DNA of 64,000 bases, taken from assembly GCA_052400665.1 (NCBI GenBank), contig JBQTGK010000013.1. One strand, 5' to 3'. The position numbers and the translations under genes are program-made. The notes below the pieces were generated by a model. It saw nothing but the letters and a program-made list of their open reading frames with translations. It was not told the DNA's origin and did not search any database. Below, piece after piece: positions 28,545 to 36,913 of this stretch. This DNA is from JBQTGK01 sp052400665. Lineage in GTDB: Bacteria; Bacteroidota; Bacteroidia; Bacteroidales; Marinifilaceae. Numbering within the stretch: position 1 is the first letter of the stretch; the number at the start of each line of letters is the position of its first letter.

Positions 28545-30173
28545 TTAAATAGAAGCAATAAAATTACTCAAATTGGTATTTCTTTCTAAATCCATTTTCT
28601 TACGTAAGCGATGACGAGCCATGTGTACACTATTTACCGAAATACCCAATAAATGAGCCATTTCTTTACCCGTGAAATTTAATTTAATTAAAGCACAAAC
28701 CTTTAAATCTGTAGGGCTAAGATCGGGTACTGCCAAACGCAATCGTTCGTAAAAATCTTCGTTTACCGACATAAACCTATTGTTAAAATCGTCCCACAAA
28801 CTATTAGAACTCTTGTTTATTGAAGTCATCAGAGCATCCGTCATCACCTGCTCTTTCGATGCGTTCATTTGATCAACCAAAGTCTTAATAATCTCCTCTT
28901 TTTCGATTAATTTTAAGGTTGATGCCGTTAATTCTTTATTCTTAATTTCGAGCAATTCCTTCGATTCTTTTTGCTTCTGCAGATTTACTTGCTGATCCTT
29001 TTGATACTTTTTTTGTTGCTTTTTATTTCTAACCACTAGGCCAAGAATAATCAGAATAAGAACAAGTGCAATTATAATAATTCGAAATATTAAAAAAGCT
29101 TTCACTTTCTCAGCCAACTCTAAATTAATCCGATTTAATTCAATATCCTTATTTAATAATTCTTCCTGATAACGGTTTTTAACTTGTAAAAAGCCACTAT
29201 TTCTTTTCCTTTTGGCACTAAAAAAAGTTTCATTAATATTTTTCGATTTTCTAATATTCTTATAGGCTTTTTCGAACTCACCTTTGTTCGCCTGCAACAA
29301 AGATAAACGCTCTAATAAGTAAGCCTTTTGTATGGTATTTTTACCATATATCTTTTGAGTTTTAGTAGCTTTATTAAGGTAAAGCAAAGCCAGTTCAATC
29401 TTGTTTTCTTTTCGATACTCTTCGCTAATTTTCGAATAAACACTAACCAAAAACTTTTTATTTTCAACCGTATTCTCTTTATTATTTTCCAAAATATCAA
29501 TAATCGAAAGCATCAAATTTGTGGCCTTATCAAACTGATTGTTTCGATACAAAAAAGTTGCTTTTTTTGAATCAAGCATGGCTCTAGCTAATGGCGTTTG
29601 ATTTATGGTATCCGATATCATATAACAACTATCTAAGTATTCTCTTGCACTACCTAACTTCTTGTAGCGCAAATCCAATAGCATTTTGTGATAGTAAGAA
29701 CTAATCATCTCCGAAGAAGATATCTGTTTATCATGATACAATTCTCGATTTAAAACAAGTGATTTCTCAATGTATTTTCTAGTTTCCTCTTCCTGATTAA
29801 AAATGTAATTTAGCATTCCAAAGTTATCGTAGGCTTTTGCAAGCAAAATAGAATCCCCTAATTCTTCAGCTAAAAACAAAGCTTCTCCAGAATGATCAAA
29901 TGCATCGCTAAAATCGAGTTGTTCTTTTTTAATTTTTATAAGAGATAATAATGAACGAATTATACTAAAGGTATCTTGCTCAACAATGCCATTTTCATAA
30001 GCCATATTTAGACGAAAAACCGAAGAATCGACCATAACTTCTTCAGGTAATTGATCGCTCTTAATTTGATTAACTACTGCATGAGATTGTAAAGTTCCAA
30101 TTCCAATCATATTAAGTAGTAGAAATATTAAAACACCCCCTTTAAAAGCGTCATTCTGTATCTTAAAGTTCAT
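28545..30173 (-). CDS. TPR-transmembrane-LuxR-type HTH regulator
   Basis: 542 residues. An N-terminal signal/anchor (about 1-32) precedes tetratricopeptide-like helices (about 60-335). A strong membrane helix follows (FRIIIIALVLILIILGLVV, about 350-370), then a coiled coil, and a C-terminal LuxR-type helix-turn-helix (LSPTDLKVCALIKLNFTGK through VHMARHRLRKKM). The layout of sensor TPRs outside and DNA-binding domain inside recurs in Bacteroidota one-component regulators. It lies between the plus-strand glycosidase unit and the last sulfatase, diverging from the latter, so local control of the island is likely. The ATG at 30173 opens the signal. Confidence 0.8.
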   Translation of the reverse strand: MNFKIQNDAFKGGVLIFLLLNMIGIGTLQSHAVVNQIKSDQLPEEVMVDSSVFRLNMAYENGIVEQDTFSIIRSLLSLIKIKKEQLDFSDAFDHSGEALFLAEELGDSILLAKAYDNFGMLNYIFNQEEETRKYIEKSLVLNRELYHDKQISSSEMISSYYHKMLLDLRYKKLGSAREYLDSCYMISDTINQTPLARAMLDSKKATFLYRNNQFDKATNLMLSIIDILENNKENTVENKKFLVSVYSKISEEYRKENKIELALLYLNKATKTQKIYGKNTIQKAYLLERLSLLQANKGEFEKAYKNIRKSKNINETFFSAKRKRNSGFLQVKNRYQEELLNKDIELNRINLELAEKVKAFLIFRIIIIALVLILIILGLVVRNKKQQKKYQKDQQVNLQKQKESKELLEIKNKELTASTLKLIEKEEIIKTLVDQMNASKEQVMTDALMTSINKSSNSLWDDFNNRFMSVNEDFYERLRLAVPDLSPTDLKVCALIKLNFTGKEMAHLLGISVNSVHMARHRLRKKMDLERNTNLSNFIASI

Positions 30174-30355
30174 ATATATAACCTATTACAACGTTTTATT
30201 TTTATATCTACAAATGTATGTAAAGTCTTTGTAAATGCCGAATATCACACATGTATAGTTTTAGTAAGAATAAAAACTCCTTCAATACACTTTTAAATTG
30301 ATACTATTGTTTATTCAAACAATAGATATAAAAATAATCTGCTAACTATACAATA

Positions 30356-32194
30356 ATGAGGATAATAAAAATTGCAGTTGTATTGCTTTATATAGCATTG
30401 CCATTCGCAACATTCGGACAAAAGCAAAAACCAAACATTCTTTGGATTATTACCGATGATCAGAGAGCCGATGCTTTAGCCTGTTTTAATGAAGCCACAC
30501 GGGGACAAAAGAAAAGTGCATTGGGATATGTTGAATCTCCCTTTATTGATGCATTCGCAAAAGAAGGTGTACTCTTCACCAATGCTTATTGTAACTCACC
30601 AGCTTGCGCTCCATCGCGTGCCTCTATGCATACGGGTAAATACCCACACCATTCTGGAATTTATGGATTTGAACAAAATCATCCAAATGCCTCACATTAC
30701 AATCCTGTAGTCCCCGAAATTTTAAGAGACAATGGATATAATACAGCCAGAATTGGAAAATTAGGCACTTATATATTCCAATGGGGACCTGGATTAAGCT
30801 GGAATGATCCTGGATTTTACAATCATGTGGTAGACACAAAAAATAACCTGCAAAGAAAAGGTTTAACAGATTTCTACAAAAATAAAACCCACAAAAAAGG
30901 AGCAAAAGGAGAACAGGAAATATGGTTTTATCCTGATGGTAGTAAAAAAACATATTACACCCTTTTAAAAGGAGGAAAAGTATCAAAAGAGGACCTTACT
31001 TTAAACGAACAAATAGATCAGGATCAAGAAATTTTAAGAGCCTATACCAGATTTAACACAAGAATGATTTTAGGCGGCGAAAGTACAATGCCAGGCCCCA
31101 AAACCATTGATGGCAGAATTTCGGAAGAGTTTCGCAATTACTTTGATAATGAAAACAAATCCTACAAAGGATTAGATGGAAGAACTTTACAGGGACCCAA
31201 AACTTCGGAACCTCAATTTATTAACCTCGGTCATCATTTTCCACATTCCCCAATTTTACCTCCAAAATCGTTTCGAGAAAAATTTAAACACAAAATATAT
31301 AACATTCCTGATTTCGATAAAAGTGAGTTAGACAAATTACCTGCTCAACTTAAAAGACTTTATGAAAAAATGAAAGTTGATGAGATGACAATTGAAGAAA
31401 AGCAACAATTAATAAGGGATTATTACGCTTTCTGCGCATTTGGAGATTCTTTAGTTGGTGCATCAATTGAGATTTTCAAAGATTATTGCGCCAGAAATAA
31501 ACAAGAGTACTTAATTGTTATAGCCTGCGGAGATCATGGATGGCATTTAGGAGAACAAGGCATAAGTGCCAAGTTTGCACCCTACGATAAATCAAATCAC
31601 ACCACAGTAATTGTTTCGTCATCGGATAAATCGAAATTTCCTGCTGGTAAAATTGTCAACGACTATGTTGAATTTGTAGATTTTGCTCCGACCTTTTATG
31701 CCGCTGCAGGAATTGATGTTGAAACAAAAGAATATAACTATTTAGATGGCTACGATTTGGCAAAAGTGGTAAATGGAGAAAAGAAAGCCCGCGATTATGT
31801 TTTAGGAGAAATGAATCATGTAATTGGCGATCGCGCCTACATTCGAACAAAGAATTTTGCCTTTTCGATGCGCGTACGCAAAAACAATGCAAAACCAAAA
31901 GCAAAAACCATTAATGTAAATCTGAAATGGGCTTTAAACTGTGCTCCCGAAGATGCCGAGATGGCCCTTTACGATATCCGCGTAGATGCGGGTGAACAAA
32001 CGAACGTAGCCTACAAAAAAGAATACAAAAAACTAGCCTCTTGGTTCCGAAACAAGTTGGGAAATATTGTTTTAGGAGATGGTCGAATTGAATGCGATTG
32101 GTCGAAAGAAAACACATGGGCTCGCAGTGAATTTGCCTTAGGTGCCGATGATAAAATTATTGATATCCCCAATAAAATTATTCCAACGAAATAG
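30356..32194 (+). CDS. Secreted S1-family sulfatase, N-sulfoglucosamine-sulfohydrolase-like
   Basis: 612 residues, signal peptide 1-21. ITDDQRADALACFN holds metal ligands, and CAPSR (C84) is the formylglycine site in NSPACAPSRASMHTGKYPHHSG. CGDHGWHLGEQG is the second active-site region. The pattern, including PFIDAFAKEGVLFTNAYCNSPACAPSR, resembles the sulfamidase/iduronate-2-sulfatase branch of S1; this is suggestive, not diagnostic. A low-complexity insertion rich in Lys (about 165-205) is unusual. It is a single-gene unit divergent from the LuxR-type regulator, with a terminator at 32228. Confidence 0.86.
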   Translation: MRIIKIAVVLLYIALPFATFGQKQKPNILWIITDDQRADALACFNEATRGQKKSALGYVESPFIDAFAKEGVLFTNAYCNSPACAPSRASMHTGKYPHHSGIYGFEQNHPNASHYNPVVPEILRDNGYNTARIGKLGTYIFQWGPGLSWNDPGFYNHVVDTKNNLQRKGLTDFYKNKTHKKGAKGEQEIWFYPDGSKKTYYTLLKGGKVSKEDLTLNEQIDQDQEILRAYTRFNTRMILGGESTMPGPKTIDGRISEEFRNYFDNENKSYKGLDGRTLQGPKTSEPQFINLGHHFPHSPILPPKSFREKFKHKIYNIPDFDKSELDKLPAQLKRLYEKMKVDEMTIEEKQQLIRDYYAFCAFGDSLVGASIEIFKDYCARNKQEYLIVIACGDHGWHLGEQGISAKFAPYDKSNHTTVIVSSSDKSKFPAGKIVNDYVEFVDFAPTFYAAAGIDVETKEYNYLDGYDLAKVVNGEKKARDYVLGEMNHVIGDRAYIRTKNFAFSMRVRKNNAKPKAKTINVNLKWALNCAPEDAEMALYDIRVDAGEQTNVAYKKEYKKLASWFRNKLGNIVLGDGRIECDWSKENTWARSEFALGADDKIIDIPNKIIPTK

Positions 32195-32227
32195 ATTAGA
32201 TTAGATTAGTTTACAATTAGGATTGCT

Positions 32228-32267
32228 AGTGCCATTGTCTTTCGAGATAATGGCACTTTTCTTTTAG
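32228..32267. terminator. Terminator between sulfatase and MBL-fold hydrolase
   Basis: AGTGCCATT / AATGGCACT stem, extended by TCT/AGA around a TTCG tetraloop with a small internal bulge, then TTTTCTTTT. It lies between convergent genes. Confidence 0.82.
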
Positions 32268-32285
32268 AACATTCTCAGAACAAAA

Positions 32286-33053
32286 CTAATCCACTTCGAT
32301 TTCCAATTCATCATAAGCCAGAAACACATTCTCGGGTAGCTCTGCTTCCACTTCATCGTGAAAGCCCATTTGATGACTAATATGAGTTAGATACGCTTTT
32401 TCAGGCTTCAACTCTTCCACCAAAGCCAAGGCTTCGGAAAGAGAATAATGCGATATGTGCTTTTCTTTTCGAAGAGCATTAACTACCAACACCTTAAGGC
32501 CTCGCAACTTATCTTTCTCCTCTGGCGAAATATAATTGGCATCGGTAATGTATGCCAAATTTCCGATCCGATAAGCATACACTGGTAGCTTAAGATGCAT
32601 CACCCTAACCGGCTGAATTGTTGTTCCATTAATATGAAAAGCATCACCATTAACATCAATTAAATTCATTTGCGGTATTCCCGGATATTTAAATTCAGCA
32701 AAAACATAAGAGAACTCTTGCTTTAGCGATTCCTGCACTCGCTTTTCGGCATAAATATTAACCGCTTCTTTGTTCACCCAATTAAATGCACGAATATCAT
32801 CCAAGCCTGCTGTATGATCCTTATGCTCGTGGGTAAAAAGAATGGCCGAAATATTATCAACTTTTGCACGAAGCATCTGATAACGAAAATCAGGCCCACT
32901 ATCAATTACTATATTTTGTCCATCGACACGTATTAGTACAGAAGTTCGAAGTCGCTTATCTTTTGAGTTTTTAGACAAGCAAACAGGGCACTTGCAAGCT
33001 ATAATAGGAACACCTTGCGAAGTGCCGGTTCCCAAAAAAGTTAATTTTACCAT
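32286..33053 (-). CDS. Metallo-beta-lactamase-fold hydrolase (PhnP-like)
   Basis: 255 residues from the ATG at 33053, where the conserved MVKLTFLGTGTSQGVP begins; a further in-frame ATG at 33083 would add ten unconserved residues. Zinc ligands: HEHKDH (HxHxDH) plus a Cys pair in CKCPVC near the N-terminus, the structural zinc site known from PhnP. PhnP-like enzymes cleave cyclic phosphodiesters such as 5-phosphoribosyl 1,2-cyclic phosphate; many Bacteroidota homologues have no assigned substrate. It follows the SBF transporter closely and may be co-transcribed. Confidence 0.8.
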   Translation of the reverse strand: MVKLTFLGTGTSQGVPIIACKCPVCLSKNSKDKRLRTSVLIRVDGQNIVIDSGPDFRYQMLRAKVDNISAILFTHEHKDHTAGLDDIRAFNWVNKEAVNIYAEKRVQESLKQEFSYVFAEFKYPGIPQMNLIDVNGDAFHINGTTIQPVRVMHLKLPVYAYRIGNLAYITDANYISPEEKDKLRGLKVLVVNALRKEKHISHYSLSEALALVEELKPEKAYLTHISHQMGFHDEVEAELPENVFLAYDELEIEVD

Positions 33054-33086
33054 TTTCAAATCCAGATTTTTTTCGGCTGGCAAGAA

Positions 33087-34013
33087 TTACTTTTTAGCAT
33101 CCTTAAATTCTTTTCGGAAGGATAAGTAGAGTAAATACGACAATACAACAACAGCTAATACAGCCGAAGGAATTGCAGCCTCTTCTCCAAATAAAGTTAA
33201 TGCGGTAACCACTGAAAAACCAGAACTTTTTATTGTAACCAAAAGATTCTGACTTGTTGCAATGGAAGTTTTAACTCCTAACTTACGACTAAGCAGGGTA
33301 AATATCCAACCTAATCCGAAAATCCCTAAAAACAAAACAAGGGAAACCAGCAATAGTATTTCAAAATTAGAAAAAAATACTTGTCTATTTAAGCCTACAG
33401 CCGTAAAAATTATGAATGCAAATCCCCAATCAACAATTCTCCCTCTTACTTTTTCAACTGTAGGCTTTATGGGTTTCCAAAGTAAGAATCTTGAAATTAG
33501 CAAAGGAATCAGAACCAATTGAACCATGGCAATAAATAAAGTTAACGGATTAATGCCTCCATCAATATTGGAAAACAAACCAATAATTAGAGGTGCAAAA
33601 AACAGTGAAGACAAAAATGCGCCCAAAGTTCCTACAATTGCATATTTCAAATCACCTCCCAGAATATGAGAAAAAGGAATAACAGCAACTCCTGGAGGTG
33701 TAGATGCAATTACCACAAATCCCAGAAAGAGTTCTGGCGTAGGCATTAACCAGTACGAAAGTGCAATAATTACAGCTCCAAAAACCACATAATTTAATAT
33801 GGAACCTACAATCATGGGCTTAATCATCTCCTTTAATGGAAACATTGCTTTCGAAGATATTCCTGTTGTAGAAAAAGTCATGACTACTGCCAAAACATAA
33901 AAAGTATAACTTTTAAATAAAATAGCATGTTCGCCAATTAGTAAACCTAGCACGACTGCCAACACTAAAATAAAATTTCTATTTAATAGAATTTTATGGA
34001 ATAGATAACTCAT
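33087..34013 (-). CDS. Bile acid:sodium symporter (SBF) family transporter
   Basis: 308 residues with about nine or ten hydrophobic segments and no signal peptide. The family pattern includes VVMTFSTTGIS in the second/third helix and VVIASTPPGVAVIPFSHILGGD, the region with unwound helices in SBF/BASS proteins. The transported organic anion cannot be predicted. It is followed within 4-34 bases by the MBL-fold hydrolase, depending on the start of that gene, suggesting a two-gene unit. Confidence 0.78.
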   Translation of the reverse strand: MSYLFHKILLNRNFILVLAVVLGLLIGEHAILFKSYTFYVLAVVMTFSTTGISSKAMFPLKEMIKPMIVGSILNYVVFGAVIIALSYWLMPTPELFLGFVVIASTPPGVAVIPFSHILGGDLKYAIVGTLGAFLSSLFFAPLIIGLFSNIDGGINPLTLFIAMVQLVLIPLLISRFLLWKPIKPTVEKVRGRIVDWGFAFIIFTAVGLNRQVFFSNFEILLLVSLVLFLGIFGLGWIFTLLSRKLGVKTSIATSQNLLVTIKSSGFSVVTALTLFGEEAAIPSAVLAVVVLSYLLYLSFRKEFKDAKK

Positions 34014-34182
34014 TTGTGAAGTTGTTTAATTGCTGCAAAGATGAAACAATTTTACAGTCTTTCAAAAATATTAAGAATGATTCCAAATAAATACAATTAA
34101 TGTAAATTGTTTACCATTGAGTTGGCAAACAAAAGAAAATGCAATCAACTTATTTTGTACATTTGCCGAAAATAATTCAATC

Positions 34183-34890
34183 ATGAAAGGTAAACTTTTT
34201 TTAATCCCAACCACATTGGGCGATTCTGAAATCGATCAGGTAATTCCAAATCCGATACAAGAGTTAATTCCGGATATCAAACATTTTATTGTTGAAAACA
34301 TAAGAACAACAAGGCGTTACCTTAAAAAAGTCAATCGCGAAATTAACATCGACGAACTTAGCTTTTATGAGTTGAACAAACACACTTCACCAGATGATAT
34401 TTCGGGATATTTAAACGCCCTAAAAGATCATGATATGGGAATTATATCAGAAGCAGGTTGCCCCGGAGTTGCAGATCCAGGTGCTGATGTTGTAAAAATT
34501 GCTCATACTCAAAACATTCAGGTAGTTCCTTTGGTTGGTCCTTCGTCCATTCTATTGTCTTTAATGGCATCGGGATTTAACGGACAAAATTTTGCATTTA
34601 ATGGTTATTTACCTATTCAGGCTGGCGACAGAGCTAAAAAGATTAAGCAATTGGATAATCGCTCTTTAAATGAAGGACAAACTCAGATGTTTATTGAAAC
34701 ACCTTTTCGAAACATGAAAATGGTGGAAGATTTACTTAAAAATTGCAGTCCGGCCACTAAACTTTGCATTGCTGCAGATATTACCCTCGAAACCGAATAT
34801 ATTAAAACCATGCCGGTTAAAAATTGGAAAAATAAAATTCCCGATCTTCATAAAAGACCTACAATATTCCTGATTCACAGAGATAAATAA
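34183..34890 (+). CDS. RsmI-like SAM-dependent tetrapyrrole-fold methyltransferase
   Basis: 235 residues from the ATG at 34183; an in-frame TTG at 34117 would place the likely promoter word TACATTTG (34158) inside the gene. Motifs of the RsmI/tetrapyrrole methylase fold: EAGCPGVADPGADVV (about 110-124) and LVGPSSILLSLMASGFNGQNFAFNGYLP. RsmI 2'-O-methylates C1402 of 16S rRNA. This protein lacks the typical GNLxD start (it reads LIPTTLGDSE), as in a second RsmI-like paralogue common in Bacteroidota, so its target may differ. Confidence 0.78.
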   Translation: MKGKLFLIPTTLGDSEIDQVIPNPIQELIPDIKHFIVENIRTTRRYLKKVNREINIDELSFYELNKHTSPDDISGYLNALKDHDMGIISEAGCPGVADPGADVVKIAHTQNIQVVPLVGPSSILLSLMASGFNGQNFAFNGYLPIQAGDRAKKIKQLDNRSLNEGQTQMFIETPFRNMKMVEDLLKNCSPATKLCIAADITLETEYIKTMPVKNWKNKIPDLHKRPTIFLIHRDK

Positions 34891-34896
34891 AAGCAT

Positions 34897-34930
34897 AAAA
34901 ATAGCGCAGATTAAAAAACTGCGCTATTTT
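34897..34930. terminator. Bidirectional terminator between methyltransferase and NrnA-like genes
   Basis: AAAATAGCGCAG / CTGCGCTATTTT stem with an A-rich loop; the A and T ends serve both strands. The stop codon of the plus gene is 7 bases upstream. Confidence 0.85.
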
Positions 34931-34942
34931 AAAATTTCCAAT

Positions 34943-35977
34943 TTATTGTTGCAGACTCTTATAAAAATCTGGTATTACCTTCTTAAAGTTTTCGATGGCC
35001 ACTTCCAATTTATCCAGAGATCTGCCTCCTGCTGCATTAACATGACCTCCGCCACTAAAATGTTCTCTTGCAACTAAATTAATCGGCACATTTCCTTTCG
35101 ATCTGAACGATATTTTCACCATATCCTCTTTTTCAATAAAAATTACAGAAATCTGCATTCCCTGAATAGAAAGAGGATAGTTTACAAATCCTTCGGTATC
35201 GCCATCTTTATAATTAAACTTTAACAAATCCTCTTTTGTAAGCTTTATAATAGCAGTATTGTACTCATTCAACACTTCCAGTCCCTGATCCAGACAATGC
35301 CCCAATAATTTCATTCTATCAGGAGAGAAATTATCATAAATATTTGAATGAATTTTACTTTTATCAATGCCATTAGCTATTAAACTTCCAACAATTTGAT
35401 AAGTTCTGGGCTGAGACGAATTGTAACTTAAACCTCCAGTATCGGTAATAATACCTGTATAAAGACACTCCGAAATTTTATCATCGATCAGATTTTCGTC
35501 TCCCAAAGCCTCAATAAATTCATACATCAACTCGCAGGTAGAACACATTTTTGTATCCGAAAACATTAAATCTACAATGGGTTCCGGTTCGGGATGATGA
35601 TCTATCATTATTTTTTTTACACTGGCCCTTTCAAGAACTTTCTCCAAATCGCCCGAGCGTTTAAAAGAATTGTGATCCACAATAAATAGTAAATCTGAAG
35701 CATTTATATATTCCTCAGCTTTTTTCTTCATGTTGGTATAAATCCAAACATCAGAATTTTCTGGTAACCACCTTAAAAACAAAGGATATGCACTTGGACT
35801 AATAATTTGAGCATCTTGCCCTTTCTTCTTTAAATATTGGAGCAAAGCCAAAGACGAACCAATGGCATCTCCATCGGGTCCGGAGTGAGGAATTATAGAT
35901 ATTTGCTTAGATTCTTTTAATAAAATCTCAGCTTCATTTATTAATTCTTTATCGATTCTGTTACACAAAGTATTCAT
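34943..35977 (-). CDS. nrnA: DHH/DHHA1 phosphoesterase, NrnA type (nanoRNase/pAp phosphatase)
   Basis: 344 residues, cytoplasmic. Motif I HSGPDGDAIGSS (31-42), motif III DHHPEP (DHH at 126-128), and the DHHA1 substrate motif GGGHVNAAGG near the C-terminus are all intact. NrnA-type enzymes degrade oligoribonucleotides of 2-5 bases and dephosphorylate 3'-phosphoadenosine 5'-phosphate. The pAp activity would be useful in a cell handling sulfate, but this gene is found in most Bacteroidota, so no link with the sulfatases should be assumed. It is divergent from ndk. Confidence 0.87.
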   Translation of the reverse strand: MNTLCNRIDKELINEAEILLKESKQISIIPHSGPDGDAIGSSLALLQYLKKKGQDAQIISPSAYPLFLRWLPENSDVWIYTNMKKKAEEYINASDLLFIVDHNSFKRSGDLEKVLERASVKKIMIDHHPEPEPIVDLMFSDTKMCSTCELMYEFIEALGDENLIDDKISECLYTGIITDTGGLSYNSSQPRTYQIVGSLIANGIDKSKIHSNIYDNFSPDRMKLLGHCLDQGLEVLNEYNTAIIKLTKEDLLKFNYKDGDTEGFVNYPLSIQGMQISVIFIEKEDMVKISFRSKGNVPINLVAREHFSGGGHVNAAGGRSLDKLEVAIENFKKVIPDFYKSLQQ

Positions 35978-36042
35978 TCTATATTGAGTAAGGTGATTCT
36001 AAATTTTAAGGCGTAAAGATACAACAGTTCCTTATAAATTAG

Positions 36043-36072
36043 TTGCATCCCTAGATGGAAATATTATTTTTG
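36043..36072 (+). promoter_or_regulatory. Predicted Bacteroidota-type promoter of ndk
   Basis: TTG at 36043-36045 and TATTTTTG at 36065-36072 are separated by 19 bases, the canonical spacing of Bacteroidota -33/-7 promoters. The ATG of ndk lies 36 bases after the -7 box. Confidence 0.6.
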
Positions 36073-36107
36073 TATAACAAAGTACAAACGAATACATATA
36101 TTATATA

Positions 36108-36527
36108 ATGAGAAACGATAGAACATTTACCATGATTAAGCCAGATGCTGTTGCATCGGGATATATTGGAGCAATTTTAGCAAAAATAAACGAAGCAGGT
36201 TTTCGAATTGCTGCCATGAAATACACACAAATAACAAAAGAACAGGCAAAACAATTCTACGAAGTTCATAAAGATCGCCCTTTTTACAATGATTTAACAG
36301 ATTTTATGAGCTCGGGACCAATTGTTGCTGCTATTTTAGAAAAAGAAAATGCTGTAGCAGATTTCCGAAAATTAATTGGAGCTACAAATCCTGCCGAAGC
36401 AGAAAAAGGTACTATTCGTAAAGAATTTGCAGAATCGATGTCGAGAAATGCAGTTCACGGTTCGGATAGCGACGAGAATGCCTGTATTGAAGGTGCATTT
36501 TATTTCTCTGCAACAGAAATCATATAA
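36108..36527 (+). CDS. ndk: Nucleoside-diphosphate kinase
   Basis: 139 residues, the standard bacterial length. RTFTMIKPDAV opens the fold, and the phosphorylated histidine is H117 in NAVHGSDS. KDRPFY and the C-terminal EGAFYF are conserved. The enzyme transfers the gamma-phosphate between nucleoside triphosphates and diphosphates in the cytoplasm. It has its own promoter (36043-36072), is divergent from the NrnA-type gene and convergent with the DUF721-recF pair. Confidence 0.95.
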   Translation: MRNDRTFTMIKPDAVASGYIGAILAKINEAGFRIAAMKYTQITKEQAKQFYEVHKDRPFYNDLTDFMSSGPIVAAILEKENAVADFRKLIGATNPAEAEKGTIRKEFAESMSRNAVHGSDSDENACIEGAFYFSATEII

Positions 36528-36540
36528 ACAGACAATAGTA

Positions 36541-36574
36541 AGCAGCTATCTCTATATTTATAAGGATGGCTGCT
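36541..36574. terminator. Hairpin after ndk
   Basis: AGCAGCTATC / GATGGCTGCT (one wobble pair) around a 14-base AT-rich loop; no T-tract follows, so it is a weak terminator candidate between convergent genes. Confidence 0.4.
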
Positions 36575-36620
36575 GACTTAAATTTATCCTTACCGGTATT
36601 TCAACAATATCAAACTTGTA

Positions 36621-36911
36621 TTACCTTACAATAATATCATCGATAATATTGGCTTGTACTTCTCTGTTCAGGGCCTTTATTAATCCTTCCCGAATCATCA
36701 TTAACTCATTGCGAATAACCGAAGAACGTACTTTCACAAATAATTTTCGGTTGCGAATATAAATGTCGGTAGTTGCATTGGCAACAGTCTTACCAATAAC
36801 TTTCTCCCAGGAATTCACCAACTCATACTCCTTTAATTTACCATCTAAATTACTCTCTTTCAACACCTGACGAACAAGCGCATCTATTTTTTGAGTTTTA
36901 CTTCTTCTCAT
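36621..36911 (-). CDS. DUF721 protein (DciA-like)
   Basis: 96 residues. It has the DUF721 layout: a helical start (KIDALVRQVLKE), the conserved W of VNSWEKVIGKTVANAT, and a KH-like tail (KLFVKVRSSVIRNELMMIREGLIKALN). Related DciA proteins load or support the replicative helicase in bacteria lacking DnaC. It is 2 bases from recF, a frequent pairing in Bacteroidota, which supports a role in replication or repair. Confidence 0.78.
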   Translation of the reverse strand: MRRSKTQKIDALVRQVLKESNLDGKLKEYELVNSWEKVIGKTVANATTDIYIRNRKLFVKVRSSVIRNELMMIREGLIKALNREVQANIIDDIIVR

Positions 36912-36913
36912 AT

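Noticed and set aside
3334..32194. SusC/SusD-like genes, hybrid two-component sensor or ECF sigma factor expected in a polysaccharide utilisation locus
   Set aside because: Every large gene in the island was assigned and none has TonB-plug, SusD TPR-lipoprotein, histidine-kinase or sigma features.
34117..34182. TTG-initiated extension of the RsmI-like methyltransferase
   Set aside because: The conserved fold starts at the ATG at 34183, and a TAnnTTTG promoter word lies inside the extension.
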